Assembly (NCBI GenBank): GCA_004010275.1
Contig: RBWT01000086.1
Location: forward strand, 1 to 33,446
DNA length: 33,446 bases
Origin: Streptomyces huasconensis
Lineage (GTDB): Bacteria; Actinomycetota; Actinomycetes; Streptomycetales; Streptomycetaceae
Direction of reading: 5' to 3'
Part shown: positions 16,802 through 25,047 of the stretch, one piece after another
Layout: every line of letters starts with the position of its first letter
Numbering within the stretch: the stretch's first letter is position 1
Translations under genes and position numbers: made by a program
The notes under the pieces: generated by a model
Seen by the model: the letters and a program-made list of their open reading frames with translations, nothing else
What the model was told of the DNA's origin: nothing
Databases searched by the model: none

Positions 16802-16861
16802 GCCACCCCCTTGAGGTCGCGGACGGTCGCGGCGGGCGCTCCCGTCGGAGGAACGCAGCCT

Positions 16862-16950
16862 CCACCTGAATACCGGAGGTGGGGCTACGGCAAACGCGGT
16901 TCCAGCAGAATGTCACATGTCGGCAACGCGCTGTAGTTACTTGTCGACAA
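16862..16950. promoter_or_regulatory. Inverted repeats in the sigN upstream region
   Basis: The 244-base gap between sigF and sigN contains ccacct-N9-aggtgg (16862-16882), about 60 bases upstream of the sigN start, and a perfect 10-bp palindrome ttgtcgacaa (16941-16950). Either could be a regulator site for sigN. No ORF is supported in the gap. Confidence 0.4.
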
Positions 16951-17045
16951 ACAAGGGTGACATCCGTGCAGGAAAGAGGGGGTCTGAGGCATATGGGCCC
17001 GCAGTGGCGTCGGAAAGAGCCCCGACGGTACTCCACTCGATACGG

Positions 17046-17870
17046 TTACGCCTCGATCCGATTTGCGGATCGAAGTCGCGCGAAGCTCCTGGCCAGCAGT
17101 CTCGACACATGCATCTGGGAAACGCCCAATTCGGCGCTGATCTGCGACTGGGTCAGGTTGCTGTAATAGCGCAGCAGGAGAATCCGCTGCTCGCGCTCGG
17201 GCAGCTGGACGAGGAGGTGGCGTACGAGGTCGCGGTGTTCGACGCCATCGAGCGCGGGGTCCTCGTAGCCGAGCCGGTCGAGGAGGCCGGGCAGTCCGTC
17301 GCCCTCCTGGGCGGCCTCCAGTGACGTCGCGTGGTACGAGCGGCCGGCCTCGATGCAGGCGAGCACCTCCTCCTCGGTGATGCGCAGCCGCTCGGCGATC
17401 TCGGCGGTCGTCGGGGAGCGCCCGAAGGCGGTGGTGAGGTCCTCGGTTGCCCCCGTCACCTGCACCCACAGCTCGTGCAGCCGCCGGGGCACGTGGACGG
17501 TGCGGACGTTGTCGCGGAAGTACCGCTTGATCTCGCCGACGACGGTGGGCATCGCGAAGGTCGGGAACTGCACCCCGCGGTCCGGGTCGAAGCGGTCGAT
17601 GGCGTTGATGAGCCCGATGGTCCCGACCTGGACGACGTCCTCCATCGGTTCGTTGCGGCTGCGGAAGCGGGCCGCCGCGTACCGCACGAGGGGCAGGTTG
17701 GCCTCGATGAGCGCGCCGCGCACCCGGCCGTGTTCGGGGCTGCCGGGCTCCAGGTCCTTGAGCCGGCCGAAGAGGACCTGGGTCAGGGCCCGGGTGTCGG
17801 CACCGCGGGTGCTTCCGGTGCCCGGTGCGGTCTTGGTGGGTGGAGCCTCGGGCGCAGTACTGGCCGGCAC
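17046..17870 (-). CDS. sigF: Sporulation sigma factor SigF
   Basis: Encodes 274 residues from GTG 17870 (gaaggggtgg upstream). A TTG 12 codons earlier is in frame but lies inside a repeat array. Region 2 is EDVVQVGTIGLINAIDRFDPDRGVQ in two blocks, region 3 has VPRRLHELWVQVTGATEDLT, and region 4 has QSQISAELGVSQMHVSRLLARSF, ending SANRIEA. The protein matches my memory of S. coelicolor SigF (SCO4035), a late sigma factor needed for spore wall thickening and spore pigment. Expression in that species depends on the early whi genes. The sigN gene follows 244 bases downstream, so the two are probably transcribed separately. No frameshift is present. Confidence 0.92.
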   Translation of the reverse strand: MPASTAPEAPPTKTAPGTGSTRGADTRALTQVLFGRLKDLEPGSPEHGRVRGALIEANLPLVRYAAARFRSRNEPMEDVVQVGTIGLINAIDRFDPDRGVQFPTFAMPTVVGEIKRYFRDNVRTVHVPRRLHELWVQVTGATEDLTTAFGRSPTTAEIAERLRITEEEVLACIEAGRSYHATSLEAAQEGDGLPGLLDRLGYEDPALDGVEHRDLVRHLLVQLPEREQRILLLRYYSNLTQSQISAELGVSQMHVSRLLARSFARLRSANRIEA

Positions 17871-17892
17871 GGTCAACGCCACCCCTTCTCGG

Positions 17893-17992
17893 TCAAGCCC
17901 AGTCAAGCTCAGTCGACCTCAATCGGTCTCGATCGGCATCAATCTGCATCAATCGGTCTCAGTCGACCTCGATCGACCTCGGTCAACTCATC
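17893..17992. repeat. Ten phased 10-bp repeats in the sigF leader
   Basis: Ten consecutive 10-base units, all beginning tc and following roughly tcNNNNtcNN (for example tcgacctcaa, tcggtctcga, tcgacctcgg). They extend from 23 to 122 bases upstream of the sigF start. The period matches one DNA turn. The remaining part of the spacer up to the Dabb terminator (17993-18105) has no supported ORF. Confidence 0.85.
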
Positions 17993-18105
17993 CGTCAAAA
18001 GCGGTCATAGCATCACAAGACATGTGCACTGTGTGCAAGCACCCGATAACTACGTGTTGGGGGACGGCTGCGGGTGCGGAGACGTGCGAGAGCGGGACGC
18101 GAAAA

Positions 18106-18132
18106 GGCCCCGCACCGTCCTGGTGCGGGGCC
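18106..18132 (-). terminator. Intrinsic terminator of the Dabb gene
   Basis: A perfect 11-bp stem (ggccccgcacc / ggtgcggggcc) with a 5-base loop is followed on the minus strand by TTTTC. It lies 27 bases after the Dabb stop codon. Confidence 0.9.
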
Positions 18133-18159
18133 GTTCGGGGAGCTGTCGCGTCCGGCGGC

Positions 18160-18453
18160 TCAGAACTCGTAGTCGGCGATCACCCAGGTGGCGAACTCCC
18201 GCCAGATGGCGACGCCTGCCTGGTGGGCCGGGTGTTCCAGGTACCGCTTCAGTGCCTCGGTGTCCTCGACCGCCGAGTTGATGGCGAAGTCGTACGCGAT
18301 GGGGCGGTCGGTGATGTTCCAGTCGCACTCCCAGAACGTCAGCTCCGGGATCTGCTCACCGAGCGCGCGGAACGCCTCGACGCCCTCGACGACGCGCGGC
18401 TCGTCGCGCCGTACACCGTCGTTGAGCTTGAAGAGGACCAGATGGCGGATCAC
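18160..18453 (-). CDS. Dabb (stress-responsive alpha/beta-barrel) domain protein
   Basis: Encodes 97 residues from GTG 18453 (AAGGAG six bases upstream). The whole length is one Dabb domain: IRHLVLFKLNDGV at the start, ALKRYLEHPAHQAGV near residue 75 and a short C-terminal strand. Dabb proteins are dimeric ferredoxin-like folds. Some are stress proteins and some are small polyketide cyclases such as olivetolic acid cyclase. With no biosynthetic neighbours, the role here is undefined. It is upstream of a strong terminator, so it is probably a single-gene unit. Confidence 0.88.
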   Translation of the reverse strand: MIRHLVLFKLNDGVRRDEPRVVEGVEAFRALGEQIPELTFWECDWNITDRPIAYDFAINSAVEDTEALKRYLEHPAHQAGVAIWREFATWVIADYEF

Positions 18454-18467
18454 AGGCGCTCCTTGGC

Positions 18468-18530
18468 GAGGACGAATACGAGGACGAGAGCAAGTACGAG
18501 AACGGGTACGAGGGCGTGGGCGAGGTGCCG
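18468..18530. repeat. Degenerate 6-bp repeat in the Dabb leader
   Basis: About ten hexamers of the type gaNNac / gagNNc (gaggac, gaatac, gaggac, gagagc, aagtac, gagaac, gggtac, gagggc) occupy the spacer between the small membrane protein gene and the Dabb ribosome site. Confidence 0.6.
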
Positions 18531-18554
18531 GGGTTTGGTGACCTGGGCGGTCGC

Positions 18555-18734
18555 TCAGTCCTTGCCCCCGTTGGCGACCCAGGTCATGAAGTCGCCGATG
18601 CTCTGAGCGGCACTCGACACGCCTTCGAACCCTATCTGCACGTAGTCCGCGGCCTTGGCGGGGTCGGTGATGATCACGTAGAGCACGAAGACGACCACCA
18701 CGAAGAGGCCGACCTTCTTCCACTGCACTGCCAC
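18555..18734 (-). CDS. Small membrane protein (59 residues)
   Basis: Starts at GTG 18734, seven bases after GGGGAGG. One N-terminal helix (KKVGLFVVVVFVLYVII) is followed by an amphipathic tail (DPAKAADYVQIGFEGVSSAA, then IGDFMTWVANGGKD). It appears conserved at the same place near tadA in streptomycetes as far as I recall, but has no known function. It sits on the same strand as the Dabb gene, 101 bases upstream, and may share its transcript. Confidence 0.75.
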   Translation of the reverse strand: MAVQWKKVGLFVVVVFVLYVIITDPAKAADYVQIGFEGVSSAAQSIGDFMTWVANGGKD

Positions 18735-19119
18735 GATCTGGCCTCCCCTTGCCCGCTCCCCGTGTGACCCCTGTGACGGCGGTGAGTCTAACCCGGCGCG
18801 TACGCACCGGGCTTTTGAGGACCAACGGCCCACTTCCGGAGGTCCTTTGCCCGCCTTCGTACGGTGGTGCGGGGCGCAGGATGGGTGGTGAGCCCGGGGA
18901 TCTGGCAGGAATCCACGGGTGAGGGACCGGCCCCACTGCGGGGTCTGCGCCGTCCGCTTCCCCCCAACGACGGCGTCGACTTGAGGGCTGGTCCTCATCG
19001 GGGGAAGCGGCTTGTCCCCCCGATGCCGCTTCCCCCGGATCTCGCTTCCCCCGTCTCCCACTTCCCCGGCTCCCGCTCCCGCGGTTTCCGCTTCCGCGGT
19101 TTCCGCTTCGGCAGCACGA
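18735..19119. other. Non-coding spacer with simple repeats
   Basis: The ~385 bases between the small membrane gene and the tRNA-Ser terminator hold no supported ORF. The part next to the membrane gene should carry its promoter; a TAGACT hexamer on the minus strand at 18785-18790 is a weak -10 candidate. The rest is C/T-rich on the plus strand with degenerate gcttcccc-type repeats from about 19008, including two perfect 15-bp copies (cgcggtttccgcttc) at 19080-19109. Confidence 0.55.
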
Positions 19120-19151
19120 CGAAGGGCCCGTCCAACCGGACGGGCCCTTCG
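19120..19151 (-). terminator. Terminator after tRNA-Ser(CGA)
   Basis: Perfect 14-bp inverted repeat (cgaagggcccgtcc / ggacgggcccttcg) with a 4-base loop, nine bases beyond the tRNA 3' end. Confidence 0.85.
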
Positions 19152-19160
19152 TGTGGAGAG

Positions 19161-19245
19161 CGGTAGCGGAGGGATTTGAACCCTCGGTGACTTGCGCCAC
19201 ACTCGCTTTCGAGGCGAGCTCCTTCGGCCGCTCGGACACGCTACC
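19161..19245 (-). tRNA. tRNA-Ser (anticodon CGA)
   Basis: An 85-base type II tRNA on the minus strand. Acceptor arms ggtagcg / cgctacc, anticodon stem ctcgc/gcgag with loop CTCGAAA (anticodon at 19209-19211), long variable arm, T-arm gaggg-ttcaaat-ccctc. It reads UCG codons. CCA is not encoded. Confidence 0.97.
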
Positions 19246-19335
19246 GAGAGGAACTCTAGCCCAAGATGGGCCGTGGTCAGAAATCCGTTTCGCCGATCAG
19301 TTTCGCGCGGCGGCCGCGGCGCCCCGGCGTCCGGT

Positions 19336-19779
19336 TCAGCTGCCCCGGTGCCCCTCGCGGAAGAAGCGGGTGAGGAGCCCGGCAGCCTCCTCGGCAAGGA
19401 CGTCGTGGATGACCTCGGGGCGGTGGTTGAGCCTGCGGTCGCGTACGACGTCCCAGAGGGAGCCGGCGGCTCCGGCCTTGTCGTCGCGCGCCCCGTAGAC
19501 GACCCGGTCGACGCGGGACTGCACGATCGCGCCCGCGCACATCGTGCACGGCTCCAGCGTGACGACGAGCGTGCAGCCGGTCAGCCGCCACTGGCCGAGC
19601 TGGGTGGCGGCCCTGCGGATGGCGAGCACCTCCGCGTGCGCGGTGGGGTCGCCGGTCAGTTCGCGTTCGTTGTGCCCGGCGGCGAGCACCGTCGTGCCGT
19701 CCGGGGACAGCACGACGGCGCCGACGGGGACGTCACCGCCCTGGACGGCCAGCTCGGCCTGGGCGAGAGCGAGCCGCAT
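19336..19779 (-). CDS. tadA: tRNA adenosine(34) deaminase TadA
   Basis: Encodes 147 residues from ATG 19779. Zinc and catalytic motifs are intact: HAE (His48, Glu50) and PCTMC (Cys78, Cys81), with GAAGSLWD and FFREGH at the end. TadA converts A34 of tRNA-Arg(ACG) to inosine so that one tRNA reads CGU, CGC and CGA. That tRNA is encoded at 4436-4508. The start is uncertain. Homologues have about ten more N-terminal residues (here DPVRDRWQAP precedes Met1 in frame), no good ribosome site precedes ATG 19779, and the upstream DNA is a minisatellite. The real start may therefore be further upstream, masked by an indel. Translation coupling to the SDR gene is possible. Confidence 0.9.
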   Translation of the reverse strand: MRLALAQAELAVQGGDVPVGAVVLSPDGTTVLAAGHNERELTGDPTAHAEVLAIRRAATQLGQWRLTGCTLVVTLEPCTMCAGAIVQSRVDRVVYGARDDKAGAAGSLWDVVRDRRLNHRPEVIHDVLAEEAAGLLTRFFREGHRGS

Positions 19780-19822
19780 GGGGGCCTGCCAGCGGTCGCG
19801 TACGGGGTCCGGGGCGGGTGTG

Positions 19823-19933
19823 TGGCTCGGGTCGGTCCCGTGGCTCGGGTCGGTCCCATGGCTCGGGCCGGCCGGGTGGTGGGTCGGGCCGGCCGGGTGG
19901 GTCGGGCCGGTCAGATGAGCCGGGCCGGCCGGG
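19823..19933. repeat. Minisatellite (17-21 bp units) between SDR and tadA
   Basis: About six units built on tggctcgggtcggtcc and gggccggccgggtggg, for example two near-identical 18-base copies at 19823-19858. On the minus strand it reads as Pro/Thr/His-rich peptide in the tadA frame and Pro/Arg/Asp-rich peptide in the SDR frame. It is probably an expanded spacer rather than true coding sequence. Confidence 0.8.
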
Positions 19934-19954
19934 TGGCGGGTCGACAGCGGGCCG

Positions 19955-20696
19955 GTAGCCGAGGAGTTGGCCTCCGTCGACGACGAGGGTCTCCCCGGTG
20001 ATCCAGCGCGCCGCCGTCCCCGGCGAGGAACGGCCCACGGCCTCCCCAGGGTCCTCCGGGCTCCCCGAGTCGCGGCCCAGGCGGGGTGGCCGGCGGCGAC
20101 CCGCGCCTCGTTCTCCTGCCAGAGCGCCTCGGCCAGCCGGGTCCGTACGACACCGGGGGCGATGGCGTTGACGCGGACCTTCGGGGCCAGTTCCAGGGCG
20201 AGTTGCTTGGTGAGGTGGATGAGCGCGGCCTTGGAGACGTGGTAGACGCCGACGTCCTGGGCGACCGTGAACCCGCCGATGGAGGCGGTGTTGACGACCG
20301 ACCCGCCGTGCTCCCCCATCCACGCCTTCACCGCGAGCGAGGTCCACAGGATCGGCGCCCACAGGTTGACGTCCATGGTCTTGGCGAACCGGGCGTGGTC
20401 CTGGTCGATGACGGGGCCGTACGCGGGGTTCGTGCCGGCGTTGTTGACCAGGACGTCGAGCCGGCCGTACGTGGCCAGGGTGAAGTCCACGCAGGCGCGC
20501 CGCGTCGCGTCCGTGGCGTGGGCGCCGAACCCGACGACTCCGTCGCCCAGTTGAGCCGCCGCCTCCTCCGCACGCTCCTGGCTGCGCGAGGTGATCACGA
20601 CGCATGCGCCGCGGTCGCGCAGTGCGGCCGCGGCCGCTAGGCCGATGCCGCGCGAGGCGCCCGTGACGAGGGCGACCCTGCCGTCGAGCGGGCCGC

Positions 20697-20700
<4 letters not shown>
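19955..20700 (-). pseudogene. Short-chain dehydrogenase/reductase, 3' third frameshifted
   Basis: GTG 20700 overlaps the acyl-CoA dehydrogenase stop (GTGA), indicating translational coupling. Residues 1-215 are a classical SDR: NAD(P)-binding TGASRGIG, NNAG, the catalytic Ser in NTASIGGF, and YHVSK with Tyr and Lys. After AAGHPAW the frame is lost. Further homologous pieces (LGEP, then WITGETLVVDGGQLLG) appear in other frames, implying about three one-base indels between 20000 and 20075. The conserved domain ends near 19958. No stop follows in that frame until 19733, inside tadA. The neighbours suggest a role in fatty or alicyclic acid oxidation. Sequencing error is a strong alternative to true decay. 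Confidence 0.8.
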
Positions 20701-21919
<1,219 letters not shown>

Positions 21920-22003
21920 GGATGTTCTCCCACGGTCTCGGTCGTGCTCTGAGGTCGTGCTCTGCGGGTGTCTTGCCCGCCGACTCTGCGTCGTCACCGT
22001 ATT

Positions 22004-22098
22004 TGAATCCGGATTCAGGTTCAAGGCTCTGCGGTCAACGCCCGCGCTCCGCGCCGTCGAAGCCGACCTGTACAGTTGAATCCAACGTCAAGTTCAAT
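22004..22098. promoter_or_regulatory. Palindromic operator elements between the divergent ACAD and hydrolase genes
   Basis: A perfect 14-bp palindrome tgaatccggattca (22004-22017) is followed by ttcaa. A second interrupted palindrome, ttgaa-N12-ttcaa, lies at 22076-22097. Both share the TTGAATCC half-site. They fit TetR dimer sites controlling both promoters. The TetR gene at 23166 is the obvious candidate. Confidence 0.65.
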
Positions 22099-22166
22099 AC
22101 CTTCGACACGTCCTCCGCCCGCGCGGTTCCTCGCGGGGGTGGCCGCGGACCTCAGGAGTTCTGCCC

Positions 22167-23108
22167 ATGACGACACATGTGCCGGTCAGCGAGTGGGAGC
22201 GCGTCGAGGCGCGCCGCGTCTCGACGGGCGGTGTCACGCTGCGGGTCTTCGATCACGGCGACGGGCGGCCGGGCAGGCCCCCGGTCGTGCTCTGTCACGG
22301 CTTCCCGGAGCTGGCGTTCTCCTGGCGGCATCAGGTCTTCGCGCTGGCGGACGCCGGCCACCGGGTCCTGGTGCCCGACATGCGGGGCTACGGCGGGAGT
22401 TCACGCCCCGCCGACATCACGGCGTACGACATCCTGACGCTCTGCGCCGACCTGGCCGGGGTGCTCGACGACGTCGGCGCGGACGACGCCGTCTTCGTGG
22501 GGCACGACTGGGGCGCGAACGTGGTGTGGCACATGGCTCTGGAGCACCCCGAGCGAGTGCGGGCGGTGGCGGGGATGAGTGTGCCCGTGACGCCGCGGGC
22601 CCCCGCGCCGCCCCTGCCGATCCTGCGCTCACGCCTGGGGGACGACTTCTACATGGTGTGGTTCCAGGAGCCGGGCGTCGCGGACCGAGCACTGAGCCGC
22701 AATGTGCGCAGGACGCTGGTCACCAGGGAGATCTACTCCGCCGAGTGGGCCGCCCGCCCCGACGAGCAGTTGCCTCCGCCGCCGTGGCTGAGCGAGCAGG
22801 AACTCGCCTACTACGTCGACGCGTTCGAGGCGACCGGGTTCACCGGCGGCCTCAACTACTACCGCAACCTGGACCGCAACTGGGCGCTCACCGAACACCT
22901 GGAGGGCCGCGTCATCGCACAGCCCTCGCTCTTCGTCACCGGCTCGAAGGACCCCGTCGCGCGGTTCATGCCGGCGGACGGCCTCGGCCGGATGCTCACC
23001 GACCAGCGCGGACACGTCGTCCTCGACGGCGCGGGGCACTGGATTCAGCAGGAGCGGGCCGAGGAGGTCAACGCCGCGCTCCTCGGCTTCCTCGCCGCGG
23101 TCGGCTGA
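22167..23108 (+). CDS. Alpha/beta-hydrolase, epoxide hydrolase type
   Basis: Encodes 313 residues from ATG 22167 (AGGAG eight bases upstream). Hallmarks: oxyanion motif CHGFPE, DMRGYGGSSRP, the nucleophile elbow VGHDWGANV with Asp as nucleophile (typical of epoxide hydrolases and dehalogenases rather than Ser esterases), a cap domain with YYVDAFEATGFTGGLNYYRN containing the ring-opening Tyr candidates, acid Asp in GSKDPVA and catalytic His in GAGHWIQQE. It would open epoxides by a covalent alkyl-enzyme ester. It is divergent from the acyl-CoA dehydrogenase and is followed by a TetR gene. The natural substrate is unknown. Confidence 0.9.
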   Translation: MTTHVPVSEWERVEARRVSTGGVTLRVFDHGDGRPGRPPVVLCHGFPELAFSWRHQVFALADAGHRVLVPDMRGYGGSSRPADITAYDILTLCADLAGVLDDVGADDAVFVGHDWGANVVWHMALEHPERVRAVAGMSVPVTPRAPAPPLPILRSRLGDDFYMVWFQEPGVADRALSRNVRRTLVTREIYSAEWAARPDEQLPPPPWLSEQELAYYVDAFEATGFTGGLNYYRNLDRNWALTEHLEGRVIAQPSLFVTGSKDPVARFMPADGLGRMLTDQRGHVVLDGAGHWIQQERAEEVNAALLGFLAAVG

Positions 23109-23165
23109 TAGCATCCGCTGCCACCGGTCATGACCCGGGTCACGACACGGCCCATGAGACCGCCT

Positions 23166-23873
23166 ATGACACGTTCGAACGACAGTGAATGGATCGCAGT
23201 GGCTGCCCAGGCCCCGGCCGCGGACGGCGGCCAGAAGCAACCGATCACGCCACGCAGCGCGCGCGGTGTCCGCACCCGCAACGCGCTGATCGCCGCCGCC
23301 CGTGAGGTCTTCGAACGCGACGGGTACCTGGACGCCCGGATCACCGACATCTCCAAGGCGGCCCAGGTCGCCTCCGGGTCGTTCTACACGTACTTCAACA
23401 GCAAGGAAGAGATCTTCCGGGCGCTCGTCGAGCAGGTGCAGGAGGAGATGCTCCACCCGCATCTGCGCGAGCGCACCGGCATCACCGACACCCGCCGGCT
23501 CATCGACGCCTCCAACCGCGAGTACCTGCGGGCGTACAAGAAGAACGCCCGCCTGATGGCGCTGTTCGAGCAGGTCGCCCAGATCGATGAGCAGTTCATG
23601 GCGCTGCGCGTCGAGCGCGGCAACGCCTTCGCGCGGCGCAACGCCAAGCTGATCCGCACCCTCCAGGAGAACGGCGAGGCCGACACGAGCCTCGATCCGC
23701 TGGTGACGGCGCACGCCCTGTCCGTGATGGTGAGCCGCATGGCCTACATGGTGTTCGTGCTGGGCCAGCGCATCCCGTACGAGCGGCTGGTCACGACGCT
23801 CAACAAGATCTGGGAGAACGGGCTGCGGCTCACGGACCCCGAGCGCCCCGAGGGTGTGACCGAAGGGGCCTAG
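23166..23873 (+). CDS. TetR-family regulator of the ACAD/hydrolase block
   Basis: Encodes 235 residues from ATG 23166. In-frame ATGs at 23130 and 23154 are possible and no start has a clear ribosome site. The HTH is NALIAAAREVFERDGYLDARI and ISKAAQVASGSFYTYFNSKEE, very close to the TetR consensus. The remainder is an all-helical ligand domain (LMALFEQVAQIDEQF, MVSRMAYMVFVLGQ). It lies 57 bases after the epoxide hydrolase gene in the same direction. It probably binds the TTGAATCC palindromes at 22004-22098. The stop codon TAG lies inside the CTAG flank of the MITE-like element. Confidence 0.87.
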   Translation: MTRSNDSEWIAVAAQAPAADGGQKQPITPRSARGVRTRNALIAAAREVFERDGYLDARITDISKAAQVASGSFYTYFNSKEEIFRALVEQVQEEMLHPHLRERTGITDTRRLIDASNREYLRAYKKNARLMALFEQVAQIDEQFMALRVERGNAFARRNAKLIRTLQENGEADTSLDPLVTAHALSVMVSRMAYMVFVLGQRIPYERLVTTLNKIWENGLRLTDPERPEGVTEGA

Positions 23874-24048
23874 GGCCTGTCTGACAATTCCCGTCGTCGC
23901 CCGGAGGGCGGCCTCGCGGCGTCAGGTGCGTGCTCTCGGCGTGCCGGGCGTAGGGCCTCGTACTGGATGTACTTGGCTCTGCGCCCGGTGCGGCGAGAGT
24001 GCGTGCATGGCGTCGCGAGGCAGACGGGAATTGTCAGACAGGCCCTAG
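23870..24048. mobile_element. MITE-like palindromic element with 26-bp terminal inverted repeats
   Basis: The ends are exact reverse complements (ctagggcctgtctgacaa... at 23870-23895 and its complement at 24023-24048). The interior continues as an imperfect palindrome (cctcgcggcgtcagg against cctcgcgacgccatg and so on), so the whole 179 bases can fold into one long hairpin. CTAG at both ends fits a 4-bp target duplication as made by some IS5-type transposases. No transposase ORF is present. I recall near-identical elements in other Streptomyces genomes. It separates two convergent genes and could act as a two-way terminator. Confidence 0.85.
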
Positions 24049-24994
24049 CAGTCCCGCGAGGACGCCAGCAGGTGGTCGCGGACGACGGCGACGTGCGGGT
24101 TGTCCGAGGAGCCGGGCCGCTGCACGAGGTAACCGGTGTTGATGGGCGGGTCCTCGGGGTCGTTCAGCAGGACCAGGGCCCCGGAGGCCAGCTCGTCGAG
24201 GCACAGGTACCGGGGCAGCACGCTGAAGCCGGCGCCGCCCGCCACCGCCGCCTTGACCGCGCGCAGGTCGGGCATGGTCACGGCGGGCTCGCACACCAGA
24301 CGCTTGCCGAAGACATGGCGCCAGTAGCGGCGGACGATCGGCACGTCCTCGGCGTACGCCACCAGGGGCACGCCCCGCAGCGCGGCGGGCCCAGCTCGGC
24401 GAGGCGCTCCGCCCCGCCGACGCGCTCCGCCCAGGAAGCCGCCGCGACCAGCACGAACTCCTCGTCGGCGAGAGGCACCCAGGTCAGCGCCCGGCCGCGG
24501 GGGCGGGTGGTGGCGACCACCAGGTCGTGGCGGCCGGTGCGCAGCTCGTCCAGGAGGTCGTCGGTCAGGCCCGTGGTGATCCGCAGCCGCACGCCCCGCT
24601 CCACGAGCGGCGCGAGGCCGGGCAGCACGCAGTGGGAGAGGAACTCCGCCGGGCCCGCCAGATGGACGGGCTCCGCCGTGCCGTCGCCGCCCTGGCCCGC
24701 GACCTCGGCCAGCGCGTCCAGGGGCTCGATGATCCGGGACGCCAGTTCGTCCGCGAAGGGCGCGGGGGCGGCGCCGCGCGGCAGCCGCTCGAACAGCTCC
24801 CGGTCCAGCTGCCGCTCCAGGGAGCGGATCTGCGCGGTGACCGTGGGCTGCGACAGGCCGAGGATGCGGGCGGCGGCCGTGAAGGACCCCGAGCGGTAGA
24901 CGGCGAGGAAGGTGCGCAGCTGGTTGAGGTCCAGCGCCCCGGCTCCCGGCTGCGGTGCGGCCGCCTCTCCGCCGCCGGCCTGTGACGTTCCCAT
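24045..24994 (-). pseudogene. LysR-family regulator, one-base frameshift
   Basis: ATG 24994. The N-terminal HTH is standard: LDLNQLRTFLAVYRSGSFTA, ARILGLSQPTVTAQIRSLE and LFERLPRG. The effector domain follows (HLAGPAEFLSHCVLPGLAPL, GRHDLVVATT). Near 24387-24392 one base is missing in a G/C run. The remainder (VPLVAYAEDVPIVRRYWRHVFG ... VAGGAGFSVLPRYL) is in the next frame and ends at 24045. Repaired length is about 316, normal for LysR. The stop codon falls in the CTAG flank of the MITE. The neighbouring LLM oxidoreductase on the same strand (53-base gap upstream) may be a target, but LysR targets are usually divergent. Confidence 0.83.
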
Positions 24995-25047
24995 ACGGAT
25001 GAGCCTAAGGCGCCCGGCGGGCGCGGGCTCGCGCCGGGTCGGCGGCG

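Noticed and set aside
17870..17906. TTG at 17906 as the sigF start
   Set aside because: It lies inside the 10-bp repeat array and lacks a ribosome site; GTG 17870 has a purine-rich site and matches the SigF N-terminus I remember.
23870..24048. Complete insertion sequence or integron attC site
   Set aside because: Only 179 bases, no transposase ORF and no integrase core sites; a non-autonomous palindromic element fits better.
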